Source of the DNA: Chlorops oryzae
Lineage: Eukaryota > Arthropoda > Insecta > Diptera > Chloropidae
Assembly: GCA_020466095.1 (NCBI GenBank)
Contig: CM035806.1
Coordinates: 57,826,884-57,890,883, forward strand
Reading direction: 5' to 3'
DNA length: 64,000 nt
Shown piece by piece: positions 44,204 through 54,558 of the stretch. Below the pieces are notes generated by a model, which saw only the letters and a program-made list of their open reading frames with translations, had not been told where the DNA came from and did no database searches. Made by a program: the position numbers and the translations under genes. The first letter of the stretch is position 1; the number at the start of each line of letters is the position of its first letter.

Positions 44204-45499
44204 AAGACTGTCCCAGAAATAACTGTCCTTTTGTTTTTTTTTTTATTGCAAAAAACCAATGATGTTTTTTTTAAAATTATTTCAGTATATTATTAAGTGA
44301 ACATTACAAAATAAATAAAAATTTTAATTACACTGAAAAAAATACACTTAAAAAATATTATACACTTTTTTATTAAGGTCCTCCATTAGGTTTTTTACCG
44401 ACCTTTCGTTCACCTTAGTGTATGCCCGACGCCATTTGTCGAAATATTTCGATGTTCTTCGCAGTTTGTTTGGTCTTCTTAAGGTTCCTTTTCATTAAAG
44501 CCCAATATTTTTCGATTGGACGAAGTTCGGGGCAATTCGGAGGATTTGCTTCTCTTGGTACCACAGTGACATTATTGGCTTGGGACCAATCCATCGTTCT
44601 CTGGGCGTAGTGAGATGTTGCTAGGTCATGCCAAAATAGTACTGAACCTTGGTGTTGACGTATAAAAGGTAGCAAACGCCGGTCCAGACACTCTCTGATG
44701 TAAATTTCGGTGTTGATTATGCGATCCGTCACAAATTCCTTACTTCGAAGGCCACATTTGCAAATGGCCTGCCACACCATGTATTTCTTTGGAAATTTGG
44801 TATGTTTTTCGGTGGTAAATTTAGAGGATGCTCCACCCCTTCTAACCGCAGTATAATATCCGTGTCCAGGTAACTGCTTGAAATCCGCTTTGCAATACGT
44901 TTCATGGTCCATGATCACGCAATCAAATTTGGGCAGGTTATCGCGATACAGTTTTCGAGCCCTCATCTTGGCTTCGGCGTCCTTTCCTCTGACCTATCAG
45001 GTACTTTTTGTACTTTATAGCTCCTTAGGTTGTAAATTTTTTTAATCCGTTGAACACTTGACTTCGATGTTCCCGATTTTGCTGCCATATCATGAACCGA
45101 AGTGCCTGGATTCTGAGTAAACAGGCGCTTAACGTTCTGGGCCACCGCTTGGTTCGCTGGACCACTTTTTCTCCCTGATCCTGGTGTTTTTGATAAAGGG
45201 GTAAGCTGTCTGTATCGTTTTATGGTCCTACCGACAGTTATTTCGCACACGCCAATATCCTTAACAATCTTTTTGTACGTGGTGTCTGGATTTTCCAGGT
45301 GTTTGTAAATAATTGCTTTCCGCTTTTCTTCTTGTTGAGACGACATCTTTTCAGTAGCTCTTTTATTTTACGAATGAGTATTTTTTTTTTTATCTGCAAT
45401 ATTTATACTTTATTTAGGTACCAAATTTGTTGCTATAGAGTTAACACTTTTTTATAAATAGCCTAAAAACAAAAGGACAGTTATTTCTGGGACAGTCCT
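44204..45499 (-). mobile_element. DD37E Tc1/mariner element
   Basis: 1296 bp with terminal repeats of about 28 bp: AAGACTGTCCCAGAAATAAC on the left and AGGACTGTCCCAGAAATAAC inverted on the right. TA flanks both ends (44202-44203 and 45500-45501). The single gene lies on the minus strand. Confidence 0.9.
44415..45346 (-). pseudogene. DD37E mariner transposase, one frameshift
   Basis: The first frame (45346-44963) starts MSSQQEEKRKAIIYKHLENP and holds the paired helix-turn-helix DNA-binding region (ITVGRTIKRY; SSVQRIKKIYN). It shifts by one base near 44970-45000 into the second frame (to 44415) with the catalytic domain: FDCVIMDHETY (first Asp), LFWHDLATSHYA (second Asp) and NCPELRPIEKYW (Glu). 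There are 37 residues between the second Asp and the Glu, which defines the DD37E group known from mosquitoes. Only the single frameshift is evident, so this is a young copy. The transposase cuts and pastes its element at TA. Confidence 0.88.
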
Positions 45500-46466
45500 T
45501 AAGTTTAGAAAAACTATTATTTCTCCTCAGTTTCAAGAGATATTGAATGATTTTCGATAAATGCGAAATTTTGAATTGTGCAGATTTAGTAGCAAGAGTG
45601 CGATATATTCATCGCAGTCCTTTGTTCTGTATTGAGTGCATTTAAGGGTAGACAATGCGATATTGGGAAAACTATTCCAGAAAAATTGAAAACCTTTGTA
45701 ATTCTCCCGAAGGAGGAGTGTCTTGGCAGCGAAAATCTGTATTTTTAAAATAAAAATTACTTTTTAAAGAAAATCATTTTATTTTTCAACCGCCTCTATT
45801 AAAGGTTTTTTTTTATATTTTATTTCAAATCATTAATCAAAAATAACAAATAAAAACTTTGTTTACTTGTCCGCGCTAAGACGTTGCTTGATTTTACAAA
45901 TAAAATCAAATATCTTCCGTTTCCTGTTCAGGCAATTTCTTTAAAATTGAGTCCATATAAGCGTAAGCGTTTTCATATCTCCGCTGCGGGTTAGCCTTCA
46001 TTTGAACATCCAGATATTTGCTCATGTTCGATATAAGCTCTTACGATTGGTCTTGGCTTTCCTGTGCACGAGCCTTTAAATATTTGTATGAAAGTATAAT
46101 ATATAATTTTTCCATTTATTTCTTCAAAAATTTCATTTGCTTAGATATCTATAGCTGGATTTTGATGCGTCATTGTCTGTTGAGCCGCAAGACTCGTTTG
46201 CAACATTAAAAGTACTTCTGAAAGACCTGAAACACAAAATTCCTTTTATAAAACCTTAAGTAGTTAGCTTAAATGTCTTACGTTCGCTTTTCTTGTAAGA
46301 TTGGCAGAATACTCATATCTTCTGCAAACTCCTAGTCACCAACTTCGCGAAAGTAAGGTCCAGGTTCGATAATTCCTCCTTCGTCACCCGATTTGCGTTT
46401 TTTATTGGCTTCTGTGTGATAACGTCTGCTGTCTTTGAGTGATTTCCATGCCGCCTTGCACTCCAA

Positions 46467-46530
46467 CACTTTACCCAAGAATAAAAAGTGTACAAGTACA
46501 CTTTACCCAAGAATAAAAAGTGTACAAGTA
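46467..46530. repeat. 32-bp tandem duplication in the MADF gene
   Basis: CACTTTACCCAAGAATAAAA plus 12 further bases occurs twice in direct tandem (46467-46498 and 46499-46530). It shifts the MADF frame. Confidence 0.9.
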
Positions 46531-46559
46531 TATAAAATATTTTGCATAAGCTCGGGAGC

Positions 46560-46765
46560 CGGCGCCACACATGTGGTATCCGCTGATTTCCAAGCATCAA
46601 GTATTCGTCCCAATATACGTTTATGTTCCATTCTTTATGGAAAATAATCGGTGTTTGACGAGCATTTGATATTTGTTGTCTTTTCACACAAGAAGATGTT
46701 CGAATAATAATGTTAATTTGAATACTTGATGCTTTGAGTTTGGAAAACAACGTATGTGTGGCGCC
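46560..46765. mobile_element. Short MITE with GGCGCCACACAT ends in the MADF gene
   Basis: GGCGCCACACATGTGG on the left and GGCGCCACACATACG inverted on the right, followed in both by AAGCATCAAGTATTC within about 40 bp. It is about 206 bp long and splits the MADF coding text between DQT and APELMQN. Confidence 0.75.
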
Positions 46766-47039
46766 GTCTGATCAATATTTATCTGATTTTCCATACAATC
46801 TGCGATCTCGCGCCAAGCTGCAGACACTTCGACGTGGTACCTATGGGATCCCGATGTTATGCAAGAGAATTGTTTAACTTTCTTACAAAGAAGTTGCTTT
46901 TCTTCAGAACTGAAAGCGTTCCCTCTCTTCCTTTTTATTTCGGAAAATTTCCCACTGGAGCTTTTCATCCTTCAATCTTCTTGATATTTCGCGCGGAAAT
47001 AAATGTTAAACACTTTATTCACTGCCTAAGCTAGTTTCC

Positions 47040-48339
47040 ACATTTCTCCAAAAATGCGAAAAAAATTTCAACCCGGATGTCATTTCACAACATTGATTTC
47101 GTTCGTGCTGTATTTTGGTTTGCTTATTGAGATCGACAATCCAATTATCGGGCTTTTAGCGCACCTTTTTTAATATGGAGTTTGACAGTTCATGCCTGCT
47201 CGATACCGGCCCTTTATTTGCAAATTTAGATTACTGATTTCTATATTTATTTGTAAAGAAGTGTTTTAAGAGACTTCTGGTTTCAAACAATATAAAAGCA
47301 TTTGGTTTTTTTGTTATTTCTCAAGCTCACGATGTGATCGCCTTCAAACAAATGATTCCTTGCACGAGAAATTATAAATTAACAAGTAATTATTTTGAAA
47401 AACCAGAATTTTGTGTTTTTCTGACATTTCTATACATATTAATGCAAAAATCAGTAATTAATAATTAAAAATAAAAGTAATATTGACATTAAAACTTAAC
47501 AAATCATTGTATTGCATGGCAAACAAGAACCATGCCTCGGTCGTTTGTTCGTAATACGTCATCTTTGCTCTCAGAGGCAATGCTTTAAAATAGCTGTACC
47601 CGAAGTAAACAAGCAATCGTAAATTTTTTAAATTTGTGTTTCACAAAAATGAATGCGAAGCATACTACACATTGCTTACAAATTTTTAAAACACATTGAC
47701 TAGCTGCTTTTGGTAAAACAAAAAAAAAAAAACAATGAAAAACAGTGTTGCCCCCTTTCCATTTTGTAGCGGAAATGATTGCGATAGCAATTCAGGGTAC
47801 CGATTTCCTTGCGCATCGCATTTTATTTGGGCATCACATTGATTTTCGCATCGCAGTACAGAGTAGGGGTCCAGGTATCACAACGTATTGTCGAAATGCA
47901 GGTATGAAATTATATAAGAGAACTTAAGTGCCAATTCCAATTATGCGTCAGACTCAAGACGTCAAACGCGTGAAAATTGCAATTTCCAACAGTGCGTGTG
48001 CGTCAGCATATAGGGTGCCTTGAAATTTCTTAGTGAAGCACAATTGTGAAGAGTAATCGACTGACTACATTTTTTATTCAGGGTTGTATTTGAGACGTTT
48101 GCAAAAATATTAACCAACATTTGATTTTTAACGATAGAATAATGACTTTAATTACTCAAATACGCACTTATAAATGAGAACTAAGAGATATAGAAAAAAA
48201 TTGTTCATACTTCAATGAAAAGTATTCTCAAAAGTATGAGTACTCGAAATTAGGTACTCAATAGTTTTTACAACACTGTTATATTCCATCTTTCAACTGT
48301 TATTTATAGTCAGAACAAACAGCCCTTCGGCGAAATCGC
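47040..48339. other. Intron 1 stretch, only a weak hAT-like MITE candidate
   Basis: No gene is seen. CAGGGTTGTATTTGAG (about 48103) and TTTTTACAACACTG (ending about 48279) could be hAT-like ends of a small element, but the flanking octamers agree poorly. The right end of the PIF element was not located. Confidence 0.3.
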
Positions 48340-48660
48340 TAGGGAATTTTCAGTCTGGGTCGACCCAAGGTAACGCGGACGGTAACATATCACCGGCAAA
48401 CTGGAAGGTGGCACACGTTACATCGCAGCTACAAAGACATCCTGGTTAAAAACTCTGGTCCTTCCCCAAAGTGCAGAGATGCGAGTTGGTATCAGGGCCG
48501 ACTCAAGCTCATCGCCTGCGAAGATCAACGCTCGGCAGATCTTTACATGGATGCAATAGTTTCTGTTGGCGAGGTTTGGCCAGGCGCCAAACTAGAAGTT
48601 ATAACCACGGCTCAGATCCCGATGAGGCCCAGATCCTTGGTTGTCATACCCTCATTCCAA
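48340..48660 (+). pseudogene. LINE ORF1 fragment (DUF4780-type)
   Basis: One frame reads KNSGPSPKCRDASWYQGRLK, then LIACEDQRSADLYMDAI and VGEVWPGAKLEV, then a proline/arginine stretch. These are the most conserved DUF4780 phrases in arthropod LINE ORF1 proteins. It is cut at 48660 where BEL sequence on the other strand begins. It is too short to assign to the LINE at 37.3 kb. Confidence 0.55.
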
Positions 48661-48661
48661 T

Positions 48662-50394
48662 TTGAAACCTTTGGCATAAGGTAGCTGTTTTGAAGCATTC
48701 GCGGTGAGATTATTTGTGTGGAAGCTGATGGAGTCGAGCGTGGTGACAAATTGAGTTTGTGTTCCGGAAGCTTTAGCCAGCCTGTGCCCTTCAAACAGTT
48801 CGTCGTCGACGATCTCTTCTTGAGATAGGTTCCCTAAAAGAGGAAGTGCATGATTCATAGCTTTTTGCCCCGAAATAGCCTCGAGCAGCTCGTGGAGCGG
48901 CTGTTGATTGAAAGACTCTAAGATGGGATACGTCGTTTGGTGATGAACTTCTTCGCCGTAGAGATCCACCGGGGTAGCGGGTTGATAATTGGGGAAATTC
49001 CTCTTGTTCCCGGAATGATATGAGCAACTCGTGAAGTAAATCATGATTGCCTCCGGAGGAGACGTGCGTCGTGAGCGCTTCGATGGCTTTGCTGGCGATT
49101 TGTCCACTCAAAAGCCAACCGAATACACAATTTGGTGCAAGAAAACTGCCTCCGATATTTATTTTGACTTCAGAATATAACGATGTATACAGAACATAGG
49201 AGCCGATGATCGTGTCGATTCGGCCAGGATTCATAAAATGCGTTTTGGCGAGCTCAAGGGATGAAATGTGTCGAGGATCCAGATTGGAATCCCTTTTGGC
49301 TGGAAGCCAGTTTGTCAAGTTTGGAAGTAGAACGGCGTCGATCTCATGCTTGCACGCGGAGCGTGGCGAGGCGCGAGTGAGTGTGCCCCTTCTTTTCGCT
49401 ACTTGAGTGCATACTTTTTGCGATGTTGTTGCGATGGTAAATTCAACTGCTGTTGCAATTGCTCAGTAATAAATGTCCTTTGCGAGCCCTGATCCAAGAG
49501 TGAGATATGTGCGATGGCCGTGGGCAAAAGCACCTGAGTTTGGCTGTCGGAGACATGTGCGTGTGAGTGTGCCGGTGACGTGGAGGGAATGTTCACGGAG
49601 TTCGAAGTCTTCGGTTGCGAAAAAATAAGCGCCGGGTGGCTCGTTGGCGACGGGCCCATCTCCGGTGGAGATTTCAATGGGGGTGAATACACTTGGTAAT
49701 CCGGTGGTGCAGTAGCATTTGGAAAATGCAGCAAGGTATGATGTCGTTATTGGCACTTCGTACAGTTAAAGTTGCTTGGACATTTCGATTTTTGATGATT
49801 AGCAGCGGTACAGTTGATGCAACGATTATGTTGCGACACAGATTGAACACGATCTTCGCAAGGCATATTGATAAAGTTGACAAATTTTCGTAGCGGATGG
49901 TTTCCGTTGCATAAAATACACGGGTCAGCAGTTCGATCTTGAGTAAGACTCGTTTGTTGAAGGATCCATTTGGTTGAAGGCTGCATTTGGAGCTTTAAAC
50001 TGTGTTGATTTGGAATAGCACTCAAGAGATTCACAGCGGCGTCTGATGACAGCATTAATTTGTTCCTAGGCCGGAGGCTCTTGATGTGAATAAAATGGTT
50101 GCGTTGGGGGAGCATGTCTCTTTTCCCATAGCATATTGCTGAGTTGTGTTCGGGCGATAGCTTGGAGTTGTTGACATTCTTCCAAAGCGATCCGAGCACG
50201 CGCGACGACTCGAACACTCTATTCACCTCTTTCACAAGCTGCACTAAAGTTGACGCGTTGCCAAGCGGTTTTGAATCCTCCGTCACGAGCTCCAACAGCG
50301 ACTCCGTCGAAGTCACTGGATCACAATCAGCTGCATAAAGGCACAAACCCTTGAGATCCTCCAGCTCGAAGTTTAAATTCCAATTTGATGCCAT
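48662..50394 (-). pseudogene. Second BEL/Pao relic: gag, protease and start of pol
   Basis: The frame from ATG 50394 (215 codons) ends in knuckles: CILCNGNHPLRKF, CINCTAANHQKSKC and NFNCTKC. After one in-frame TAA (about 49749) it continues RHHTLLHFPNA and, about 75 codons later, AIAHISLLDQGSQRTFITEQ, an A17-type protease core with DQG at the active site. After frameshifts, GRIDTIIGSYVLY, APNCVFGWLLSG and EEIVDDELFEGH represent the DUF1758 region and the linker to RT. RT itself is absent. No LTR was found. It is clearly older than, and distinct from, the element at 21.5-35 kb. Confidence 0.7.
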
Positions 50395-52999
50395 GATGAT
50401 CGCAGAAAATTATTGTGAAATCAAGATTGCAACAGTGAATTTTAATCTCGTTGAATTGTATCGCCGCACAGTGGACCCAAAAGCCGAAAAAGCTGGCCAA
50501 AAATCGAAAAATCGATTATCGATTTTGGTGTTTACTTTATGCTAGTTTCATACAGGCCCTCGCGCATACTTAAATGGAAATGACAGCCAAAAATGTCGAT
50601 CTGCTCATCTTGCACACGAGCGCAAAGTCGTAGTATATTGAACACCTGAGATTTTCTCTTTTTCTAGTGTCTTATTCAAATAGTGCTACATGTTAAAAAA
50701 AGGTTTTAGATTGAAAACAAGCATCATACAATATGGCAGGGGACTCCCCAGGTAAGTTTAGAATGGTTTTTGGTATTATTAAAACGAGTTGCATATATTT
50801 TCACGTACCTACATTATGTCATGGTCACCACTTAACCTGTAAATTTTGAGTAACTGTAGAGCTATAAGAAAACTACCACGTCCTACCACTAAAAACGCAT
50901 TATGTAATCAATAATTAGTGTTATAATTAGTATGGTCTACGCAATAAGAGTTTTGCCTTCGTAGCGTTGAATGTTAAGAAATTATAAAGTACAGAAATTT
51001 TGCCTGTTTGGCGTTTTTTTTTTTTCGTCACATAGACTTACACTAGATTGTTCTTCATTAATGATTTTGTTTATCACGGAGCGAGCGCGCGAGGTTTACT
51101 TGTGATTTTTTTTTTGCATTAGCGGAACGGCGAGAGAAAATTTTTCGTTGAATCGGTTCGATTAAGGGCTCGCCCGCATAGCGGCTACGGCGAAAAACGG
51201 ATAACCTGTTTCGGCTTGAAGTGCAAGCTGGCTTATTGAGACAGAGAACAACAACAACAGCAAATCGTTGGCACGCGCAGGTCAGCGTAGAATTTACGCA
51301 TTAGTTTTGGAAGTTCGACCCGCAACTATGCAAAATCGGCTAGAATCGATTGGGAAATCGACAATGCCGTATTAGCACTTTATTCCAATAAAAGCCGAAG
51401 ATCAAGAATTGGAAAGGGACTTGCGAAAAACCAGTTTGCGAGATCTCAGCTCTAAACGTATGTACTCACTAGTGGCAATAGCGAATAGAGCGTGGATCTT
51501 AGTATTCGTAAGGATTTAGGGAAGTTATCAAAGTTTTTGCTAGGAGCTGTAAGAAGGTATAAACTTGTGAATAGATAAGAAGGACTTTAACTTAATAAAA
51601 GATTAAAAGAATCTATTTTGAATCCTTTCGCTTTATTTATTTGCACAAAAGTAGTTAGACGGTGTATTCAATTGGGAATATATCGGAAAATACTTCAACA
51701 GGACACAAAATTTTTATTTGCCAACTTTGAGCGAGCAAAGCTCAAAAATTGAGCGTAACAGCAAACTAATATTAATTTTTCTAATTTTTTAGCACAACAG
51801 CTAGCTCTCTTTCGAATTTTGTCTTTATGTCAAAATTTGCGAAATTTATATCCTTCCTTTTTACGGGGCTGGGGTTTGCGGTGGTTTGATTTCCAGATTT
51901 TTTTTCAAAATTTCTTAATTACATGCAAACTAGGGTGGCCAAACGTCATTTTTTAAAAGAACATGTCCTTTTTTTTTTTTGGCAATTTGGGGAAAGTAAT
52001 TAATCGGGCTTTGATTGTCGTTTATGGTAATCATTTTGCTTGTGAAATTAAAGAAGCCTGTTTCAGTGTACTGGAAATTGTGTAAGGGATGCTGTAAAGC
52101 AAAAAATATAGTTTCAAATTGTAGTGTTGTTGTACATGTGCGATATATAAGTAATAACTTATTACTAATAAGTATATGTGGAACAGTGTTTTCATTGAGT
52201 ATGGTAAACGTTTGTCGAAGGGGGAGGGCGGAGTGTTGGTTTCAAACTTCAAGTGTCCTTTATTTTTCCGAAGGCGATTTGGTCGCCCTTAAGAAACGTT
52301 CATGCCAAATTTCTTTGCTCTAGGACAACTTCTTCTATTTATGGTCAAGATATGTATGTATGGAGTCGCGAAACTTAATAATATATACCATTTACTACCT
52401 CACTGAATCAGCTGTTCAAAGCTTGAAAAAGAACTTGAAAGAGCAATTTGATTCTAGTTGGTGATCAATTTTTAAAGGTATGTGATGACTTAATTGATAG
52501 TGGAACGACTTCCCAACTTTTCATGAGCACTAGTGAAGTGTGGATAATGTGGCTAAACTGACAACACTTCGATATCGTTTGGAACTTATCTATTTATGTT
52601 TATGTTATGAAAATATTACTTTTTTTGAGAACTAAAATAAGCAAAATACCTCGAGCGAGTCATAAAAAATTGTAATTTATATTTAAAAAACGAGGAAACC
52701 TCCTTCCTCCAAAACTAATTTCAACTATTCCCTTAGACCCAAGGAGGTTTTTTATGTTTATCCTTTTTCGAGCAATTTACTCGCAGCTTATCCAATAGTA
52801 AACAATTAGTTTTATATATTAGAATTTTGCGGCGCTGTAAATAAAGATAAGTATCGTGACATACATACATACGTACCATGATACAAGAAAACAAGAAAGC
52901 GCCATTTCAGCCCGATGATGTAACAAATACAAAATGAGAGCTTCGTTGTTGTTGTTTTGCATGTTAAGCCCAACGTCACAACTATACTTTAGCATGGGA
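50395..52999. other. Intron 1 stretch with a small MITE and a possible orphan exon
   Basis: No coding region of any length is recognised. ATG at 50733 opens six codons (MAGDSP) that run into a consensus donor GTAAGT at 50752, which could be the first exon of a lost transposon or gene. The part 51150-51650 has LTR-like features (AATAAA, GC-richer leader-like text) but no partner. The MITE at 51931-52291 is listed separately. Confidence 0.3.
51931..52291. mobile_element. MITE with TAGGGTGGCCAAACG ends
   Basis: TAGGGTGGCCAAACG (51931) and the inverted TAAGGGCGACCAAATCG (ending 52291) are imperfect terminal repeats. The AAGAACATGTCCTTT and AAATAAAGGACAC text next to them also pairs. The target duplication is unclear. 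Confidence 0.5.
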
Positions 53000-53662
53000 A
53001 ACAACAACCATGCGAATGCTCGAGTCGAGTCGATACGAACTATAAGTATGGAGTATTAAACCAAGTTCAGCAACTTCCCACAAGGAAAATTACACAAGAT
53101 GATGTCAAACTAGACCAGTCCAAAAGTTTGCAATCAGGTACAAGTCAATTTTCAAACATAAAAAGCCAATTCGAGAGGCAAATATCACACTCCATTAGTG
53201 GAATAAATTGATATGCAATTAAAGAAAATAGCTCAAACAGCACTCCCAATAGCATTGAATCTGTTTCACCTGCAGCCACTATTCCTATTGCCAAAACTAC
53301 AAAAAAATTACCAAAAAAAAATCCTAATAGTTGATTCGTATAACAACAAAAATAAAATGAGCAAAAAAGAAAACGAACAGCAGGCGGTGCTGATCGGAAT
53401 GCATCGATATTTTTATATAACTAAGAGAAAAAAGAAGCCCTGCAGGAAAAAATTACACTAGGGCCAAACTCAACAAAACGGAAACTCCCTCTTCTCAAAA
53501 AACATTACAGGTAATCGTTTCGCCGTTCTAGCTGAAAACGTGTGTGAAAATCTAAAACACAGCCAGAGAAAAAACTTAAATCGCCGTCAATCTACTTGCG
53601 CGAGCGGAGTTCTAGTGCACTTGTTGCCAAATTAGCTAGTTTGTTAGGAAATAACAAATTTC

Positions 53663-54558
53663 ATGTTGTTCACAAAGGGCAACATACATGAAACCAAAAT
53701 CCAAACTAATACCGAGGACAATTTCCGCTGGGTTGCAAAAGAGTTTGAAGCGACTAATAAAAATTTTTATACCTACCAGCTAAAGAGTAGCAAAGGTATT
53801 ACAGTGATCAAAGGTATTGAAGTAGACGTCGACATAAATGAAATAAAAGATGCGCTGGGAGAAAAAGGCTTCCACGCTAGATCGGTTATAAATATATTTA
53901 ATAAATCGAAAGTTACTCAGCCTATGTTCAAAGTCGATCTGATGCCTGACAACTTAAAGCTTAAAAAAAATGAATTCCATCCTATATATAATTTACAATA
54001 TTTATTGCATCGCAAAATATCGGTCGAAGAGCCACATAAAAGAAATGGTCCTATTCAATGTACCAATTGTCAAGAGTTTGGACATACAAAATCTTATTGC
54101 ACATTGCGCACTGTGTGTGCAATATGTGGCGAGCTTCATCATAGCTCAGTCTGCAATAAAAAAAAACAATTGATGATCGCAAATTACTAAAATGCAGTAA
54201 CTGTGAAGGAAACCATTCTGCGAATTACAGAGTATGTCTAGTTTATCAAGATCTGAAAAAACGGATCAATATTAGAAAAGAATCGGCTCGTAATCCTACA
54301 AAAAATATTACTGTTTCGGTACCATTATCCTCTCACAACCTTAATTTGAACCCTGTAAATCCAGGAGTTTCTTATGCAAATTTACTTAAGCCTTCGCCCT
54401 CTGTTAGTCCTCCTACTAACAACAATAGTAGTCTTGAGATAATGATATCAACTCTAGCACAAAGTTTGTCCCAATTTATGCAAACAATGCAAAGCTCACT
54501 AGACAGAATTGTGCAAATGCAAACACAATTAATGACAGCACTTTTAGCAAAAATATGA
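53663..54558 (+). pseudogene. Jockey LINE ORF1 (gag-like) with three zinc knuckles
   Basis: The frame 53663-54190 gives KIQTNTEDNFRWVAKEFEAT, FYTYQLKSSKGITVIKGI and HARSVINIFNKSKV, the RNA-binding-fold region of Jockey-clade ORF1. Knuckles CTNCQEFGHTKSYC and CAICGELHHSSVC follow, then after a frameshift at about 54175 CSNCEGNHSANYRVC. The tail (SYANLLKPSPSV.., SLSQFMQTMQSSLDRIVQMQ) ends at the ATGA overlap with ORF2. Upstream text from about 53210 (VLAENVCEN etc.) probably belongs to ORF1 but in other frames, so the start is not fixed. Confidence 0.75.

Larger units (their letters stand above)
44063..45606. mobile_element. MITE of the ATCGCACCCTTGCTA family, split by a mariner
   Basis: The left part (GCTAATAAACCGGCAC..) and right part (..GAATTGTGCAGATTTAGTAG and AGAGTGCGATAT) match the element at 11518-11771 base for base along most of its length. 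The left end lacks the first few terminal bases. The mariner at 44204-45499 lies at an ATATTA-like site. Confidence 0.8.
42500..45752 (+). pseudogene. PIF/Harbinger transposase, interrupted by three nested elements
   Basis: Exon-like pieces in order: KRPRYWVNRNLAEAGL; FKEMEENPEVFRENFHMDV with VKQKVALTLE, ending at a GTAAGT donor (about 42819); after TTGTAG (42866) YLASGSIPS; then IIEAVCDAVIAELSQD and PNCCGAMDGKHIPLQVPPKS (first catalytic Asp); FAVADSTYRFIYLDVGAY; SEGDANIFSNSKFGKAV (second Asp); FNYRLSRARRCVENAFGIFS (catalytic Glu); IIVACCLLQNLL; and NSPEGGVSWQ just before the end. The gene is split by a hAT MITE (42894-43283) and by a MITE carrying a mariner (44063-45606), and it has small frameshifts. 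The transposase would act with the MADF protein encoded convergently at 45906-46968. Confidence 0.8.
45906..46968 (-). pseudogene. MADF-domain partner gene of the PIF element
   Basis: From ATG 46968: KRKRGNAFSSEEKQLLCKKV and SAAWREIADCMENQI. Downstream, past a MITE, come KVLECKAAWKSLKDSRRYHT and PYFREVGDQEF, the pieces of a MADF (Myb/SANT-like) DNA-binding domain. The C-terminal part (SKYLDVQMKANPQRRYENAY up to a stop at 45906-45908) reads cleanly. A 206-bp MITE (46560-46765) and a 32-bp tandem duplication (46467-46530) break the frame. PIF/Harbinger elements carry two genes, a DDE transposase and a Myb/MADF protein that brings it to the nucleus and to the DNA ends. The two genes here face each other. 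Confidence 0.65.

Noticed and set aside
42360..47200. Terminal inverted repeats of the PIF element
   Set aside because: I compared the sequence right of the LINE tail (42372 on) with 47100-47200 and found only weak, unconvincing similarity.
48082..48281. hAT MITE with CAGGGTTGTA ends
   Set aside because: The end similarity is short and the flanking octamers agree poorly, so it is mentioned only within the unassigned stretch.
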